DNA of 7,665 nucleotides from Lachnoclostridium sp. UBA7482 (GTDB lineage: Bacteria > Bacillota > Clostridia > Lachnospirales > Lachnospiraceae). The notes beneath the pieces were generated by a model that was not told the DNA's origin, made no database searches, and saw nothing but the letters and a program-made list of their open reading frames with translations. Both the position numbers and the translations under genes were made by a program. Shown piece after piece: positions 6,796 through 7,665 of this stretch (the first letter of the stretch is position 1; each line of letters begins with the position of its first letter). Where the stretch lies: the NCBI GenBank assembly GCA_002479645.1, contig DLOO01000023.1, positions 14,077 to 21,741 on the forward strand, given 5' to 3'.

Positions 6796-7071
6796 ATGCT
6801 GGAATTACAGAATATTACAAAAAAATATGATGACAAATATATCCTGAATAAGTTGTCAGGCGGAGAACAGCAACGGGTTGCTTTGACAAGGGTTCTGATG
6901 AAAAAATGTAATATGATTCCGGCAGATGAACCTACAGGTTCTCTGGACAGTTGAAATGCGCTGGCAGTAATTGAACTTCTGAAAAAGCTGAATGCGGAGG
7001 GGAAGACCATTATTGTGGTAACTCATATGAAGGAATACAAAAAATTGGCGGATAAGATGATCAATCTATAA
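6796..7071 (+). pseudogene. Remnant of ABC transporter ATP-binding protein, Walker A half deleted, internal stop
   Basis: Read from the ATG at 6796 in one frame, the product starts [17 protein letters not shown], the typical first strands of a LolD/MacB-like ATPase. It then jumps directly to KLSGGEQQR (residues 19-27), the ABC signature. The Walker A P-loop and Q-loop, about 110 residues, are absent. Walker B follows as [12 protein letters not shown] (40-51), with Pro42 where the family has a hydrophobic residue. A TGA at 6952-6954 (codon 53) then interrupts the frame. After it, homology continues in the same frame through the H-loop VVTH (His77) to MINL and TAA. The full family length is about 210-230 residues, against 91 codons here. 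The start has a GGGTGA-type binding site and lies four bases after the permease stop, so this was once a coupled ATPase for the DUF1430 permease. ATP hydrolysis is impossible from this remnant. Confidence 0.9.
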
Positions 7072-7076
7072 CTTTT

Positions 7077-7098
7077 GGGGTATAGGGTTTGGCTTGGG
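7077..7098 (+). other. G-rich tract with four G-runs followed by T6
   Basis: Runs GGGG, GGG, GG and GGG occur at 7077-7080, 7085-7087, 7091-7092 and 7096-7098, and TATTTTTT follows. Two-layer G-quadruplex folding is formally possible. No hairpin is visible here, so I cannot call this the cassette terminator. Confidence 0.2.
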
Positions 7099-7226
7099 TA
7101 TTTTTTATGATATTTTGCGCTATGGAAATTGATATAAATATGTTCTGTATGTAAAAAATACTGTCAGAATGTCGAAAATGTACAATGTTTGAGCCGGTTG
7201 CGCCGATATTTTGTAGGTATTCCTTA

Positions 7227-7255
7227 TAGTCAATGCGGAAAAAATATGCTAGAAT
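7227..7255 (+). promoter_or_regulatory. Candidate extended -10 promoter for the phosphorylase gene
   Basis: TGC-TAGAAT, an extended -10 with TAGAAT at 7250-7255, lies 17 bases after TAGTCA (7227-7232), a 4-of-6 match to the -35 consensus. Transcription would begin near 7262 and give a leader of about 50 bases. This gap (7072-7312) shows no gene. A weaker alternative is TTGATA (7129-7134) with TAAAAA (7152-7157), also 17 bases apart. Confidence 0.4.
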
Positions 7256-7312
7256 GTTACTCGTTGAAAATGCATATAGAATGCGTGAATTATACAGAAA
7301 TGAGGAGTCAGC

Positions 7313-7665
7313 ATGGTATTCAATAAGAAAGAATTCAAGAAAAATGTTCAGGATTACCTGAAGACCTTCTATCGTCGTACGGTGGAAGATGCAAGTCGGC
7401 AGCAGATTTACTTCGCTGTCGCTTACGCAGTAAAAGATTATATCGTAGACCAGTGGGCGGCAAGCCAGAAGACCTTTGAGGAAGAGGATGCAAAGACCGT
7501 TTACTACCTCTCCATGGAGTTCCTGATGGGGCGTGCCCTTGGTAATAATATCATTAACCTGAAAGCAAACAAGGAGATTCGTAAGGCGCTTGATGAACTC
7601 GGACTTGACCTTGATGCAATTGAGGATCAGGAGCCTGATGCAGCGCTTGGTAACGGCGGTCTTGG
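7313..7665 (+). CDS. glgP: Glycogen/starch/alpha-glucan phosphorylase, 5' part only
   Basis: The first 117 codons are present and the gene runs off the right edge. The full-length family is about 750-850 residues. The enzyme is cytoplasmic, depends on pyridoxal phosphate, and releases glucose-1-phosphate from alpha-1,4-glucans. The N-terminus shows the family's characteristic blocks: DASRQQIYFAVAYAVKDYI, then VYYLSMEFLMGRALGNN, then EPDAALGNGGLG at the edge, which normally leads into the substrate-site region. The PLP lysine and catalytic core lie outside the window. The start is ATG 7313, with GAGGAG at 7302-7307 five bases before it. Codon use returns to the GC-richer style of ileS, so the AT-rich cassette ends before this gene. 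It probably has its own promoter in the preceding gap. Confidence 0.95.
   Translation, partial: MVFNKKEFKKNVQDYLKTFYRRTVEDASRQQIYFAVAYAVKDYIVDQWAASQKTFEEEDAKTVYYLSMEFLMGRALGNNIINLKANKEIRKALDELGLDLDAIEDQEPDAALGNGGL

Noticed and set aside
6777..7010. A 77-codon - strand frame across the end of the permease and the ATPase remnant
   Set aside because: The + strand here reads clearly as ABC signature, Walker B and H-loop, so the reverse frame is coincidental.
7072..7312. Intrinsic terminator or small gene in the gap before the phosphorylase gene
   Set aside because: I found no stable GC-rich stem before the T-tract and no frame with a ribosome binding site and protein-like composition.
3262..7312. 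Insertion sequence, attachment site or flanking repeats bounding the cassette
   Set aside because: No transposase, integrase, tRNA gene or matching direct or inverted repeats are visible at the two borders by eye.
1..7665. CRISPR array or RNA gene
   Set aside because: No regularly spaced repeats and no tRNA- or rRNA-like sequence were seen.

Overview
The window looks like a chromosomal segment from a low- to mid-GC Gram-positive anaerobe of the class Clostridia, most likely a Lachnospiraceae-type Firmicute. This rests on the style of the 1050-residue IleS and of the glycogen phosphorylase, on strong AGGAGG-type ribosome binding sites, and on the Lactococcin-972-style (DUF1430) permease and ABC cassette. 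The genus cannot be fixed from the sequence alone. All supported genes are on the + strand.

Layout. Bases 1-108 hold a terminator-like hairpin and the leader of ileS. Bases 109-3261 encode a complete isoleucyl-tRNA synthetase of the long (type 2) form. Bases 3262-7071 are an AT-richer accessory cassette with different codon use. In order it holds a small Sec-exported protein (3306-3695), a hairpin terminator or attenuator, two membrane-anchored proteins that overlap by ATGA and share a C-terminal W-G-F motif (3805-4284 and 4281-4802), a DUF1430/FtsX-like bacteriocin-associated permease broken into two reading frames at a run of eight T (4838-5281 and 5265-6791), and a remnant of its ABC ATPase (6796-7071). 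The remnant lacks the Walker A half and carries an in-frame TGA. Bases 7072-7312 are intergenic with a candidate promoter. From 7313 to the right edge lies the 5' part of a glycogen/alpha-glucan phosphorylase gene.

How the parts fit. In Lactococcin-972-type loci a secreted peptide or small protein is followed by a roughly 650-680 residue multi-spanning membrane protein (putative immunity or export) and an ABC ATPase. This cassette has that order, but its secreted protein is not a clear Lcn972 family member and two extra membrane-anchored paralogs are inserted. The ATPase is almost certainly dead. The permease is either dead or depends on slippage at the T8 run. The front of the cassette (secreted protein plus two anchored proteins) is intact. 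The simplest reading is a horizontally acquired bacteriocin-like cassette between two housekeeping genes that is decaying from its 3' end. A phase-variable permease is the more interesting alternative.
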